NCBI GenBank assembly: GCA_902495245.1
Contig: CABUWI010000018.1
Span: forward strand, 1-31,970
DNA: 31,970 nt
From: an uncultured Porphyromonadaceae bacterium
Lineage (GTDB): Bacteria; Bacteroidota; Bacteroidia; Bacteroidales; Muribaculaceae
Direction of reading: 5' to 3'
Shown here: piece by piece, positions 24,020 to 31,746 of the stretch
Numbering within the stretch: the stretch's first letter is position 1
Layout: each line of letters opens with the position of its first letter
The notes under the pieces: generated by a model
The model's database searches: none
Seen by the model: the letters and a program-made list of their open reading frames with translations, nothing else
What the model was told of the DNA's origin: nothing
Made by a program: the position numbers and the translations under genes

Positions 24020-24051
24020 CGAAAAAACCGCAAATAAATTGTTATGGGAGT

Positions 24052-24603
24052 TTAGCGAATGTTGAGGAGCTTGTGGGTCTGGAGGGAGAGGGACCAGCGG
24101 GGGTGGGATTTGATGTAGGCGATGCAGGCGTCGGTGTTGGAGCAGCTGAGGGGCTGGAGGGAGTAGACGGCGGCAGGGGGGAGCATGGCGGCAACGGCCT
24201 CGGGGTCGCAGCCGGGGGTGAGGACGAGTTTCAGCTCGTCGATGCGGGTGATGGCGTAGGGTGGCGTTTTGGGCGAGCAAGTAACCCAGTCGACGGCGTC
24301 GGGCAGCGGGAGCGAGCCGTTGGTCTCGACGTGGACCCGGCGGCCGGCGCGGTGGAGGGCGTCGACCAGGGAGGGGGTGAGCTGCAGGGCGGGCTCGCCG
24401 CCGGTGATGACGGTCAGGGCGCCGGCGGGGTAGGCGGCGACTGCGTCGACGATTTCAGATTCGGTCATTTCGGTGGCGCGGCTGAAGTCGGTGTCGCAGA
24501 AGGGGCATGCGCGGTTGCAGCCGCTGAGGCGCACGAACACGGCGGCATGGCCGGTCCAGCGGCCTTCGCCCTGGAGAGAGTAGAAGATTTCGTTGACTTT
24601 CAT
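24052..24603 (-). CDS. queE: 7-carboxy-7-deazaguanine synthase QueE
   Basis: A 183-residue radical SAM enzyme that converts 6-carboxy-tetrahydropterin to 7-carboxy-7-deazaguanine in preQ0/queuosine synthesis. The opening VNEIFYSLQGEG and the cluster motif CNRACPFC are visible, with CDTDF just after and VITGGEPALQ as the SAM-binding region. The cysteine triad has three-then-two spacing (C-x3-C-x2-C). Its start overlaps the queD stop by 4 nt. QueC, QueF and FolE are not in the window. Confidence 0.94.
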   Translation of the reverse strand: MKVNEIFYSLQGEGRWTGHAAVFVRLSGCNRACPFCDTDFSRATEMTESEIVDAVAAYPAGALTVITGGEPALQLTPSLVDALHRAGRRVHVETNGSLPLPDAVDWVTCSPKTPPYAITRIDELKLVLTPGCDPEAVAAMLPPAAVYSLQPLSCSNTDACIAYIKSHPRWSLSLQTHKLLNIR

Positions 24604-24929
24604 CGCAGATAGCTTGCCACGTTGCCTTCGCTCTCCTGCACGTCGACGCGCACGCAGGTGGGAATCTGCTCGCAGATCCAGCGGGCAATGTTTTCGGCGG
24701 TGGGGTTGAAGGGCACGACTTCGTTGAGGTTGGCGTGGTCAAGGCGCGATTGCACGAGCTCTTTGATGGCGGTGAAGTCTTCGACCATGCCGTTTGCATT
24801 GAGCGTCTCGCTCTGGCAGGTAACGGTTATGATCCAGTTGTGGCCGTGGAGGTTTGTGCACTTGCTGGCGTAGTCAAGTTCCAGGCGGTGGGAGGCTGAT
24901 ATTTCTATTCTTTTGGTAACTCGGTACAT
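24600..24929 (-). CDS. queD: 6-carboxy-tetrahydropterin synthase QueD
   Basis: A 109-residue enzyme of the PTPS/QueD family. The zinc ligands are in ISASHRL (His14) and LHGHNW (His28 and His30). It makes 6-carboxy-tetrahydropterin from dihydroneopterin triphosphate, the substrate of QueE. It overlaps cca by 25 nt and queE by 4 nt, so translation is likely coupled. Confidence 0.94.
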   Translation of the reverse strand: MYRVTKRIEISASHRLELDYASKCTNLHGHNWIITVTCQSETLNANGMVEDFTAIKELVQSRLDHANLNEVVPFNPTAENIARWICEQIPTCVRVDVQESEGNVASYLR

Positions 24930-26350
24930 GGCGGGAGTTCGTTCACTTTAGTGAGGCCGATTTTTTCGGCCAGGGGAAGCATGAAGTCGTAGGCGGCGGC
25001 GCGGTCGTTCGGAATCACGCCGTCAAGAATTGCGTCTTTGATTGCTTCCTTGAGTTCTTTAATCGGTTTGGAGGGCGGAATGTTGAAAATGTGCATGATG
25101 TCGTTGCCCGTAATCGGCGGCTGGAAGTTGCGAATGCGGTCGCGCTCTTCGAGTTCGACGAGCTTGCGGCGCACGATGGCGAAGTTTTCAAGACATTTGC
25201 GCAGTTTTTCGGGTCGGCCGGTGGTGATGTCGGCCTCGCAGAGGGTCATCAGCGAGTCGACGTGGTCGCCGGCGTCGAAGAGCAGACGGCGTACGGCGCT
25301 GTCGGTAACCGTTTCTTCGCTCAGAATGATGGGGCGCATGTGGAGCTCGACCATTGTCTGCACGAACTTCATCGGCTCGCCCAGGGGCAGGCGCAGATTG
25401 CGGAAAATCTGCGGCACCATCTTGGCTCCGACGAAGTTGTGGTTATGGAAGGTCCAGCCGGCCTTGGGGTCCCAGCGTTTGGTTGCGGGCTTGGCGATGT
25501 CGTGGAGCAGTGCGCTCCAGCGCAGCCAGAGGTCGTCGCTCTTTTCGGCCACCTTGTCGAGCACTTTCATTGTGTGGTCGAAGTTGTCTTTGTGGGCGCG
25601 CCCGTTGACCACGTCGACCTTCTGCATCTCTTCAAGCTCGGGCAGAATGAAGTGGAGCAGTCCGGTTTCGAGCAGCAGGCGCCAGCCGATGGAGGGCCGG
25701 GGTGCGCGCATAATCTTGTTGAGCTCGTCGGCAATGCGCTCGTGCGAGATGATTTCGAGCCTGGGGGCGTTGCGGCATATGCCGGCGTAGGTTGCGCCGT
25801 CAATTGCGAAGCGCAGCTGCGTGGCGAAGCGCACGGCGCGCATCATGCGCAGGGGGTCGTCGCTGAAGGTGATGTCGGGGTCGAGGGGCGTGCGGAGAAT
25901 GCGTCGCTCCATGTCGGCCTGACCGCCGTAGAGGTCGACCACCGTGCCGAAGCCGTCGGCGTTGACCCGATAGGCGAGGGCGTTGACCGTGAAGTCGCGG
26001 CGGGAGATGTCGTCTTCGAGCGTGCCGTCTTCGACCACGGGCTTGCGCGAGTCGTGGCTGTAGCTTTCGCGGCGAGCGCCGACGAATTCGAGCTCGAGGC
26101 CGCGGCAGACCACTCGCGCCGTGCCGAAGTTCTTGAATACCGACAGGTGAGCCCCGCGGCCCAGGCGACGGGCCACGGCGCGGGCCAGGTCGATGCCGGA
26201 GCCCACGGTAACGAAGTCGATGTCCTTGCTCGGGCGGCCGAGAATGCAGTCGCGCACGTAGCCGCCGACGGCGTATGCCTCAAGGCCCAGCTCGTCGGCC
26301 GCCTGTCCGATGAGTCGCAGTGTCTTTATGTCAGCTTCGGGGGGCGTCAT
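24905..26350 (-). CDS. CCA tRNA nucleotidyltransferase / poly(A) polymerase family with HD domain
   Basis: A 481-residue protein. The class II nucleotidyltransferase head has the signature YAVGGYVRDCILGRPSKDIDFV (GGxVRD and DxD), followed by RRDFTVNALAYR and the tRNA-binding helices. An HD domain includes LRWSALLHDIAKP. It adds or repairs CCA ends of tRNA, fitting with tRNA-Ser in this window, which lacks an encoded CCA. The start at 26350 (MTPPEADIKTLRL) makes an ATGA overlap with the upstream gene; the longer frame to 26389 is less likely. Confidence 0.92.
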   Translation of the reverse strand: MTPPEADIKTLRLIGQAADELGLEAYAVGGYVRDCILGRPSKDIDFVTVGSGIDLARAVARRLGRGAHLSVFKNFGTARVVCRGLELEFVGARRESYSHDSRKPVVEDGTLEDDISRRDFTVNALAYRVNADGFGTVVDLYGGQADMERRILRTPLDPDITFSDDPLRMMRAVRFATQLRFAIDGATYAGICRNAPRLEIISHERIADELNKIMRAPRPSIGWRLLLETGLLHFILPELEEMQKVDVVNGRAHKDNFDHTMKVLDKVAEKSDDLWLRWSALLHDIAKPATKRWDPKAGWTFHNHNFVGAKMVPQIFRNLRLPLGEPMKFVQTMVELHMRPIILSEETVTDSAVRRLLFDAGDHVDSLMTLCEADITTGRPEKLRKCLENFAIVRRKLVELEERDRIRNFQPPITGNDIMHIFNIPPSKPIKELKEAIKDAILDGVIPNDRAAAYDFMLPLAEKIGLTKVNELPPCTELPKE

Positions 26351-27501
26351 ATCAGCGAAATGATTTCTTCGGGCGCGGGGGTGAGGCACTCCAGTCCCGA
26401 GGGGGTGCAGACGTAGGTGTTTTCCAGTCCGATTGCGCCGAAGCCGGGCAGGACGAACTTGGGCTCGATGGCGATGACGTTGCCCTCGGTCAGTACCGCC
26501 TTTGAGCGCGGAGCGAGCACGGGAAGCTCGTTGACCTCGATGCCGACGCCGTGGCCCACGAAGGCGGCATGCTGGCGATGGCCCATGAAGTAATCTTCGA
26601 GTCCGCGGGCCGCGGCGATTGAGAGCGCGGTTTCGTAGAGTGCCTTGGCCTCCGTGCCGGGCTTGCCGTCGCGGGCGAGGGTGCGGCAGATTTCGAGCGA
26701 GCAGTCGTAGGCTTTGACGGCTTCGGCGGGGAGCGAGCCGTTGCTGTACATTCGGGTGCAGTCGGTCATGTATCCGTTGAAGCAGCCGTTCATGTCGACC
26801 ATGACGGCTCCACCGTGGGCAATCTCCTCGCCGCTCGCGCCGACGGGGAGCGAGGGGTCGAGGCCGGCGCCGCCCATGGCGAAATCGTAGGGCGAGGGCG
26901 CGTCGGAGTTCTCGCCTGTGAGCACGGAGCCCATGTGAATCTCCATCGAGCGGCCGTTGACTCGGAACACGCCCAGACAGCCGGCCAGGCGGCTGGCATA
27001 TTCGATTGCGGCCTGCAGCTCGATGTCGGTCATGCCGGGGCGGTAGAGTCCGGGAATCTTGCGGTAGACGGCGGCCTGGCGAATGCCGTCGCGGCGCAGC
27101 ATCTCGATTTCGAGGGGAGTCTTTACGGCGCGTGCGGCCATGATGCGCGGACCGGCGTCGACCAATTCGGGATTGCCCATGGCCTTCTGCAGTCTGAGGA
27201 CTTCGGCATATGAGAGCGTGCCCAGTTCAAGGCCGAGTCGCGAAGGCGCGGCGTCGAGCCGGCCGACGATATCTTCGGGCTTTCTGATTGGAATTATGCC
27301 GTCGCCGGTGAGGACGGTGGGTCGCTTCACGAAATAGCGTGGCGCGGAGCCGGGCTGCAGCATGATGTAGCCCGCGAAAACGCGTCCGGTGAGGTAAAAT
27401 ATGTTGGCATTGTCGGCTATGAGCGTTGTGCATTCGGGCGCGATTTTAGCGATTCGCGCCGCCTGCTCGGAGTCTGATAGCAGACAGATGTTGGTGTTCA
27501 T
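26347..27501 (-). CDS. M24-family metallopeptidase (Xaa-Pro aminopeptidase-like)
   Basis: A 384-residue peptidase. The creatinase-type N-terminal domain is followed by an M24 catalytic domain with all five metal ligands: two Asp in VMVDMNGCFNGYMTDCTRMY, His in AAFVGHGVGIEVNE, Glu in VIAIEPKFV and Glu in GLENTYV. It probably removes residues before proline from peptides. Its first 18 or so codons overlap the end of gldH by 56 nt in another frame, and the next usable start would delete the N-terminal domain, so the overlap appears real. Confidence 0.9.
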   Translation of the reverse strand: MNTNICLLSDSEQAARIAKIAPECTTLIADNANIFYLTGRVFAGYIMLQPGSAPRYFVKRPTVLTGDGIIPIRKPEDIVGRLDAAPSRLGLELGTLSYAEVLRLQKAMGNPELVDAGPRIMAARAVKTPLEIEMLRRDGIRQAAVYRKIPGLYRPGMTDIELQAAIEYASRLAGCLGVFRVNGRSMEIHMGSVLTGENSDAPSPYDFAMGGAGLDPSLPVGASGEEIAHGGAVMVDMNGCFNGYMTDCTRMYSNGSLPAEAVKAYDCSLEICRTLARDGKPGTEAKALYETALSIAAARGLEDYFMGHRQHAAFVGHGVGIEVNELPVLAPRSKAVLTEGNVIAIEPKFVLPGFGAIGLENTYVCTPSGLECLTPAPEEIISLI

Positions 27502-27991
27502 TGTTCGGAGTCGGTTGTAAAGCTTTGAAAATAAGGCCTACTTTTTCTATGCCTTTCACGTGTTCGGGGCGCATGATGTGGCGCAGGCGCAGGGGGGCGT
27601 CGGCCGGCAGAAGCATTCGGGTCGCCAGGGTGTCGGTGAGCTGAAACGATGTGCCGCGTCCTTTGCCGTACCAGTTGCCGTAGATGTCGGCCAGCTCGAT
27701 GCAGAACGTGTCGAGTCGCGCGGCCACATGGCCGTCGGGGAGCGGCTGCTGACTTTCGACCTCAATCCAGAGGTTGGAGTAGGGGTAGTCGTTAGAGTGG
27801 CGCACGTAGAAGAGAAGCATGCCCTCTGCAATCGAGTCGGCCGGCTCGGGCATATAGACCAGGGTGCGTGCGTAGTCCCAGCCTTCGACGGGGTCAATAT
27901 CGGTGAAGCAGCTATAATCGTTGTGATTATAGCTGCAAGCGGTCAGCAGAGCGAGTGCCGACAAGACGATGATTTGCCTACTGCGCTTCAT
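27446..27991 (-). CDS. gldH: Gliding motility lipoprotein GldH
   Basis: A 181-residue lipoprotein with lipobox LTAC (Cys19). The GldH-type sequence after it includes YSCFTDIDPVEGWDYARTLVYMPEP and HSNDYPYSNLWIEVE. GldH is needed for gliding in Flavobacterium and is kept in many non-gliding Bacteroidetes, where the role is unknown. It overlaps ricT by 14 nt upstream and the M24 gene by 56 nt downstream. Confidence 0.88.
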   Translation of the reverse strand: MKRSRQIIVLSALALLTACSYNHNDYSCFTDIDPVEGWDYARTLVYMPEPADSIAEGMLLFYVRHSNDYPYSNLWIEVESQQPLPDGHVAARLDTFCIELADIYGNWYGKGRGTSFQLTDTLATRMLLPADAPLRLRHIMRPEHVKGIEKVGLIFKALQPTPNNEHQHLSAIRLRAGGANR

Positions 27992-29171
27992 CTTTTTTCG
28001 GCGAGGAGGGTTTGGGCTCTTGCTGCGGGGTCTGCGGGGCGGCGTTGTCGTCCTTAGGCCGCGCGGGCTTTTTCTTTTTCTTTTTCCGTTTCTTCTTGTC
28101 GAAGCGGTTTATGTTGTCCTGGTCGAGCAGGTCGACCTTGCGGTTCTCGCGTGCCTCGGCCTCGACGTCTTCGTCGCGGCGCAGGTTGGCGGGTTTCTCG
28201 CCCTGCTTGTTCAGCTCGACGATTTCCCATGCGCGCTCGCGGTCAATGACGGTGAGGTTGGCCGGAATCTTGCGGTCGGTCGAGTAGGTGATTTCGCCCT
28301 TGAATATGTCGGCCTTGAAGAAATACCAGGTCGAATCGGCCGTTTCGAGGTGGACGTCTTTGGGCGGTAGCTTGCGTCCGGCCTCCATGTAGGCGTCGAC
28401 CTCGAAGTTGAGGCAGCACTTCAGCTTGGCGCACTGGCCGGCGAGTTTCTGGGGGTTGAGCGAGAGGTCCTGGAATCGGGCGGCGCCGGTTGAGACGCTG
28501 ATGAAGTTGTTGATCCACGTCGAGCAGCAGAGCGGGCGTCCGCACGGGCCGATGCCGCCGATGCGTCCGGCCTCCTGGCGTGCGCCGATTTGGCGCATCT
28601 CGATTCTGACCTTGAAAGCCTCGGCCAGCACCTTGATGAGCTGTCGGAAGTCGACACGCTCGTCGGCGATGTAATAGAAGATGGCCTTCTGGCCGTCGCC
28701 CTGAAACTCGACGTCGCCGATTTTCATGTTCAGGCCCAGTTCTTCGGCAATCTTGCGTGCGCGAATCATTGTCTCCTCCTCGCGTGCGCGCGATTCCTCA
28801 TACTTTTCGAGGTCGGCGAGCTTGGCCAGCCGGAAAATTCGGCGCAGTTCGGTGTCCTTTCTGATGCCGGCGCGCTTCATCTGAATCAGCACCAGCGGAC
28901 CGGTCAGTGTAACCTGGCCGATGTCGTGGCCCGGCTGGGACTCCACGGCCACCATGTCGCCGCGGTTGAGGTCGAGCCCGAGCGAGTTGACGTAGTAGCC
29001 CTTGTGGGTGTTCTTGAACTGCACCTCCACGATTGAGCACTGCTGCAGAGCTCCGGGCACGTCTTCAAGCCAGTTGAAGGCGTGGAGCTTGCCGCGGGGG
29101 CAGTTGGCGTCGCTGCGGTGGTGGCGCGCCTCGCTGTCGGGAATGATGTTAATGTCGTCGATTTCGTCCAT
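27978..29171 (-). CDS. ricT: RicT/PSP1-family protein
   Basis: A 397-residue PSP1-domain protein. The Cys clusters CGRPLCCSTW and CAKLKCCLNFE are the family's Fe-S or metal-binding motifs, with RQIGARQEAGRIGGIGPCG just before. A long C-terminal tail is Lys-rich, then Pro/Lys-rich, and probably disordered. In Bacillus RicT (YaaT) belongs to the Y-complex that adjusts RNase Y processing. Here it is 6 nt after rny on the same strand. Confidence 0.92.
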   Translation of the reverse strand: MDEIDDINIIPDSEARHHRSDANCPRGKLHAFNWLEDVPGALQQCSIVEVQFKNTHKGYYVNSLGLDLNRGDMVAVESQPGHDIGQVTLTGPLVLIQMKRAGIRKDTELRRIFRLAKLADLEKYEESRAREEETMIRARKIAEELGLNMKIGDVEFQGDGQKAIFYYIADERVDFRQLIKVLAEAFKVRIEMRQIGARQEAGRIGGIGPCGRPLCCSTWINNFISVSTGAARFQDLSLNPQKLAGQCAKLKCCLNFEVDAYMEAGRKLPPKDVHLETADSTWYFFKADIFKGEITYSTDRKIPANLTVIDRERAWEIVELNKQGEKPANLRRDEDVEAEARENRKVDLLDQDNINRFDKKKRKKKKKKPARPKDDNAAPQTPQQEPKPSSPKKDEAQ

Positions 29172-29177
29172 GAGCGG

Positions 29178-30713
29178 TTACTTGGCGAAGGCGACAGAGC
29201 GGGTCTCGCGGATTACGGTGATTTTAACCTGGCCGGGATAGGTCATCTCGTCCTGGATTTTCTTTGCGATTTCGGCCGAGAGCTTTTCGGTTTCGGCGTC
29301 GTCAATCTTGTCGGCGCCGACAATTACGCGCAGCTCGCGTCCGGCCTGGATTGCGTAGGTCTTGATTACGCCGGGATAGCTCAGGGCCAGCTGCTCGAGG
29401 TCGTTGAGGCGCTTGAGGTAAGCCTCGACAATTTCGCGGCGTGCGCCGGGGCGTGCGCCCGAAATGGCGTCGCAAATCTGCACGATGGGGGCCAGCAGGG
29501 TGGTGGGCTCCACTTCGTCGTGGTGTGCGCCGATGGCGTTGCAGATGTCGGGCTTCTCCTTATACTTCTCGGCGAGCTTCATGCCCAGCAGAGCGTGGGG
29601 CAGTTCGGGCTCCTCGTCGGGCACTTTGCCTATGTCGTGGAGCAGACCTGCGCGGCGTGCCTTTTTCGGGTTGAGGCCGAGTTCGGAAGCCATGACGGCG
29701 CAGAGGTTGGCCGTTTCGCGGGCGTGTTGCAACAGGTTCTGGCCGTAGCTCGAGCGATATTTCATCTTGCCGACCAGGCGAATCAGCTCGGGGTTGAGGC
29801 CGTGAATGCCGAGGTCGATTGCCGTGCGCTTGCCGGTTTCGATGATTTCCTCCTCAATCTGCTTGCGCACCTTTGCAACCACTTCCTCGATGCGGGCGGG
29901 GTGAATGCGGCCGTCGGACACGAGCTGGTGCAGGGCCAGGCGGGCAATTTCGCGGCGCACGGGGTCGAAGCCGCTCAGCACGATTGCCTCGGGGGTGTCG
30001 TCGACAATGATTTCGATGCCGGTGTGAGCCTCGAGGGCGCGAATGTTGCGGCCCTCGCGGCCGATGATGCGGCCCTTGATTTCGTCGCTGTCGATGTGGA
30101 AGACGGTAACTGAGTTCTCGACGGCGGTTTCCGTGGCCACGCGCTGAATGGTCTGAATCACAATGCGCTTGGCCTCTTTGTTGGCCGTGAGCTTGGCCTC
30201 GTCCATGATTTCGTTGATATAGCTTGCGGCGGCGGTCTTAGCCTCGTCCTTCAGGCTCTCGACGAGTTTTTCTTTTGCTTCCTCAGAGCTGAGGCCGCTG
30301 AGATGTTCGAGGGTGTCGATTGCAGAGCGGTGCATCTTGTCGAGCTCGGTCTTTTTTTCCTCGCAGATTGCAAGTTGAGCTTCGAGATGGGTGCGCGTGG
30401 CCTCGTTGTCGTTCTTGGCGCGCTGGTTCTCGCTCTGCTGCTGGTTGAGCTGCAGTTCACGCTGCTTGTTGCGGGCCTCGGCGCTCTGAATTTTCTGCAT
30501 GCGCTGGTTGGCCTGCTTCTCGGCCTCGTTGGTAATCATCATGGCCTTTTTCTCGCCTTCGCTGATTTTGTCTTTCTTCAGGATTTCAGCCTGGGCTTTC
30601 GCCTCGTTGATGATTGCCTTGGCACCGGAGTTGGCCATGTTGCGCTGGACTGCGACGGCAACCACCGCGCCGACGGCCAGACAGATTATGGCGGTTATAA
30701 TTGTAGTGATCAT
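29178..30713 (-). CDS. rny: Ribonuclease Y
   Basis: A 511-residue membrane-anchored endoribonuclease. Residues 1-24 form the transmembrane anchor. A coiled coil runs from about 28 to 190 with Ala/Glu/Lys/Gln-rich repeats. The KH domain has IKGRIIGREGRNIRALEAHTG, and the HD phosphohydrolase domain has GLLHDIGK, with His359 and Asp360 as metal ligands. It starts mRNA decay and processing. The gene follows the 6S-like RNA and precedes ricT. No TAnnTTTG is evident directly upstream. Confidence 0.95.
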   Translation of the reverse strand: MITTIITAIICLAVGAVVAVAVQRNMANSGAKAIINEAKAQAEILKKDKISEGEKKAMMITNEAEKQANQRMQKIQSAEARNKQRELQLNQQQSENQRAKNDNEATRTHLEAQLAICEEKKTELDKMHRSAIDTLEHLSGLSSEEAKEKLVESLKDEAKTAAASYINEIMDEAKLTANKEAKRIVIQTIQRVATETAVENSVTVFHIDSDEIKGRIIGREGRNIRALEAHTGIEIIVDDTPEAIVLSGFDPVRREIARLALHQLVSDGRIHPARIEEVVAKVRKQIEEEIIETGKRTAIDLGIHGLNPELIRLVGKMKYRSSYGQNLLQHARETANLCAVMASELGLNPKKARRAGLLHDIGKVPDEEPELPHALLGMKLAEKYKEKPDICNAIGAHHDEVEPTTLLAPIVQICDAISGARPGARREIVEAYLKRLNDLEQLALSYPGVIKTYAIQAGRELRVIVGADKIDDAETEKLSAEIAKKIQDEMTYPGQVKITVIRETRSVAFAK

Positions 30714-30810
30714 TATTGATGATGAATTTATTGGGGTTATTAAATCGGGTTTATTGGTATAGGTTTTTGCTGTTTGGTAATATGTTGGTTTTTAATGGTT
30801 TGTTGCTAAA

Positions 30811-30934
30811 AAAATAAAAAGCGCCGACCCTCGGGCCTCACCGCCGCAAGGCGTGTGGCTTCAGGTCAGTGCGTGAATTTCGGGCCTGCTCTCAGGCCGT
30901 GAGTTTATTGACTGCGCCCCGGCGTCGGCTTTCA
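30811..30934 (-). ncRNA. ssrS: 6S-like regulatory RNA (6S-Flavo type)
   Basis: The gap between zapA and rny is GC-rich and structured, and on the minus strand ends in a T-rich run. The closing stem pairs the 5' AAAGC-CGAC with GTCG-(GC)-GCTTT at the 3' end; the 5' side overlaps the zapA stop. Inside are more paired blocks (GGCCTGAGAGCAGGCC) and an A/T-rich open centre near the 5' third (CAATAAACTCA). Bacterial 6S RNAs are often encoded right after zapA, which supports the call. They bind the housekeeping RNA polymerase holoenzyme. Exact ends are estimates; no covariance model was run. Confidence 0.65.
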
Positions 30935-31222
30935 GACCGGCTCGGGTCGGTCGGCAAGCAGCCTGTCAAGCTCGGTCTCCACCTCGGCGAGTTGCGCAAG
31001 GCTGCGCTCGCCGCGCATGTAGAGAACAGCAAACTGAAACGCCACGCGGGCCATGACTTTCAGCTGAGGCTCGGCTGCGAAGGTCTGCGAGTTCCAGCGG
31101 TGCCAGAGGTCGTTGACCATCTTCTCTGCCTTTCGAATCATCTCTTCATCTTCGCGGTCAATTGCCAATGGAATCTTTGGCTGTCCGGCGAGTTGAATAG
31201 TTATGTTCTGTTTATCGCTCAT
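30932..31222 (-). CDS. zapA: Cell division protein ZapA
   Basis: A 96-residue protein with the ZapA layout: a beta-rich N-terminus (ITIQLAGQPKIPLAIDREDEEMIRKAEKMVNDLWHRW) followed by a long helix (LKVMARVAFQFAVLYMRGERSLAQLAEVETELDRLL). ZapA binds FtsZ and helps bundle protofilaments at midcell. It lies 9 nt after the coiled-coil gene, and its stop overlaps the start of the 6S-like RNA. Confidence 0.9.
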   Translation of the reverse strand: MSDKQNITIQLAGQPKIPLAIDREDEEMIRKAEKMVNDLWHRWNSQTFAAEPQLKVMARVAFQFAVLYMRGERSLAQLAEVETELDRLLADRPEPV

Positions 31223-31231
31223 AGCAGTGCA

Positions 31232-31528
31232 TCAACAAGCTTTAAGTTCGGCAATGCACCGGTCAATTTCACGCACTAATCCGGCAAGCTTAGCCCGGCC
31301 GAGTTCGGCCTGCTGAGGCGTCGGAGCCACAGCGCGCATAACGGTCAGGTATTCGATTTCGGTTTTCAGACGCGAAATTTCAGCCGTCAGTTCTCCGATG
31401 CGGGCTTTCAAACGCGAATTTTCAGCCCGTTCGGTTTCCAATCGGCTGACAAGCAGAGCCTGATGCTCGGCCACGAGGCCGATTTTAGCCCTGATTCTGC
31501 TTGCGGTATCCTGAACGTTTTCAGACAT
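31232..31528 (-). CDS. Coiled-coil protein upstream of zapA
   Basis: A 98-residue protein, almost all helix. A heptad-rich segment with Leu/Glu/Arg (LVSRLETERAENSRLKARIGELTAEISRLKTEIEYLTVM) suggests a two-stranded coiled coil. The position directly before zapA suggests a division-associated role similar to ZapB, but the sequence is not diagnostic. The start at 31528 (MSENVQDTASRI) fits the promoter; the frame extends to 31552, which looks like leader. Confidence 0.75.
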   Translation of the reverse strand: MSENVQDTASRIRAKIGLVAEHQALLVSRLETERAENSRLKARIGELTAEISRLKTEIEYLTVMRAVAPTPQQAELGRAKLAGLVREIDRCIAELKAC

Positions 31529-31549
31529 ATTCTTTCCGAATTTACCCCA

Positions 31550-31580
31550 CAAATTTAAGCATTTTCCGTCAACCCGCCAA
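31550..31580 (-). promoter_or_regulatory. Promoter of the coiled-coil gene-zapA operon
   Basis: On the minus strand TAAATTTG (31557 down to 31550) is preceded by TTG with a 20-nt spacer, close to the TTTG-N20-TAnnTTTG form. The transcript would start roughly 15 nt before the ATG at 31528. Confidence 0.6.
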
Positions 31581-31600
31581 GTGCATCACTGAAAAAAGTC

Positions 31601-31646
31601 AAAAAAAACCGCCGCGGCCCTCCCCCGGGAAGGCACGTGGCGGTTT
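31601..31646 (-). terminator. Rho-independent terminator at the end of the right repeat
   Basis: On the minus strand AAACCGCC and GGCGGTTT pair around the same CCTTCCC/GGGAGGG inner stem as the left copy, followed by eight T residues. It would stop transcription entering from the right, just before the zapA-operon promoter. Confidence 0.8.
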
Positions 31647-31746
31647 GCGCCGGCTCAACGGCGGCGCGGTGCGTGCGGGACCTGGGTCGGCAGCCCCATC
31701 GGCACCTGAGGGTGATGGAAACATGTCAGGGTTGGAGTGTGTGCGC
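31601..31746 (-). repeat. Right copy of the ~140-bp inverted terminal repeat
   Basis: Reverse complement of 1-150 with three substitutions and a 3-bp deletion in a GCC run. All substitutions are 3 bp apart, which leaves one frame on each strand with only synonymous changes. The copy is complete at the end where the left copy is cut by the window edge. Confidence 0.9.

Noticed and set aside
23711..24037. A 108-codon frame covering the palindrome
   Set aside because: It runs through both arms of the palindrome, with no domain and no signal peptide. The palindrome explains the conservation better than a protein does.
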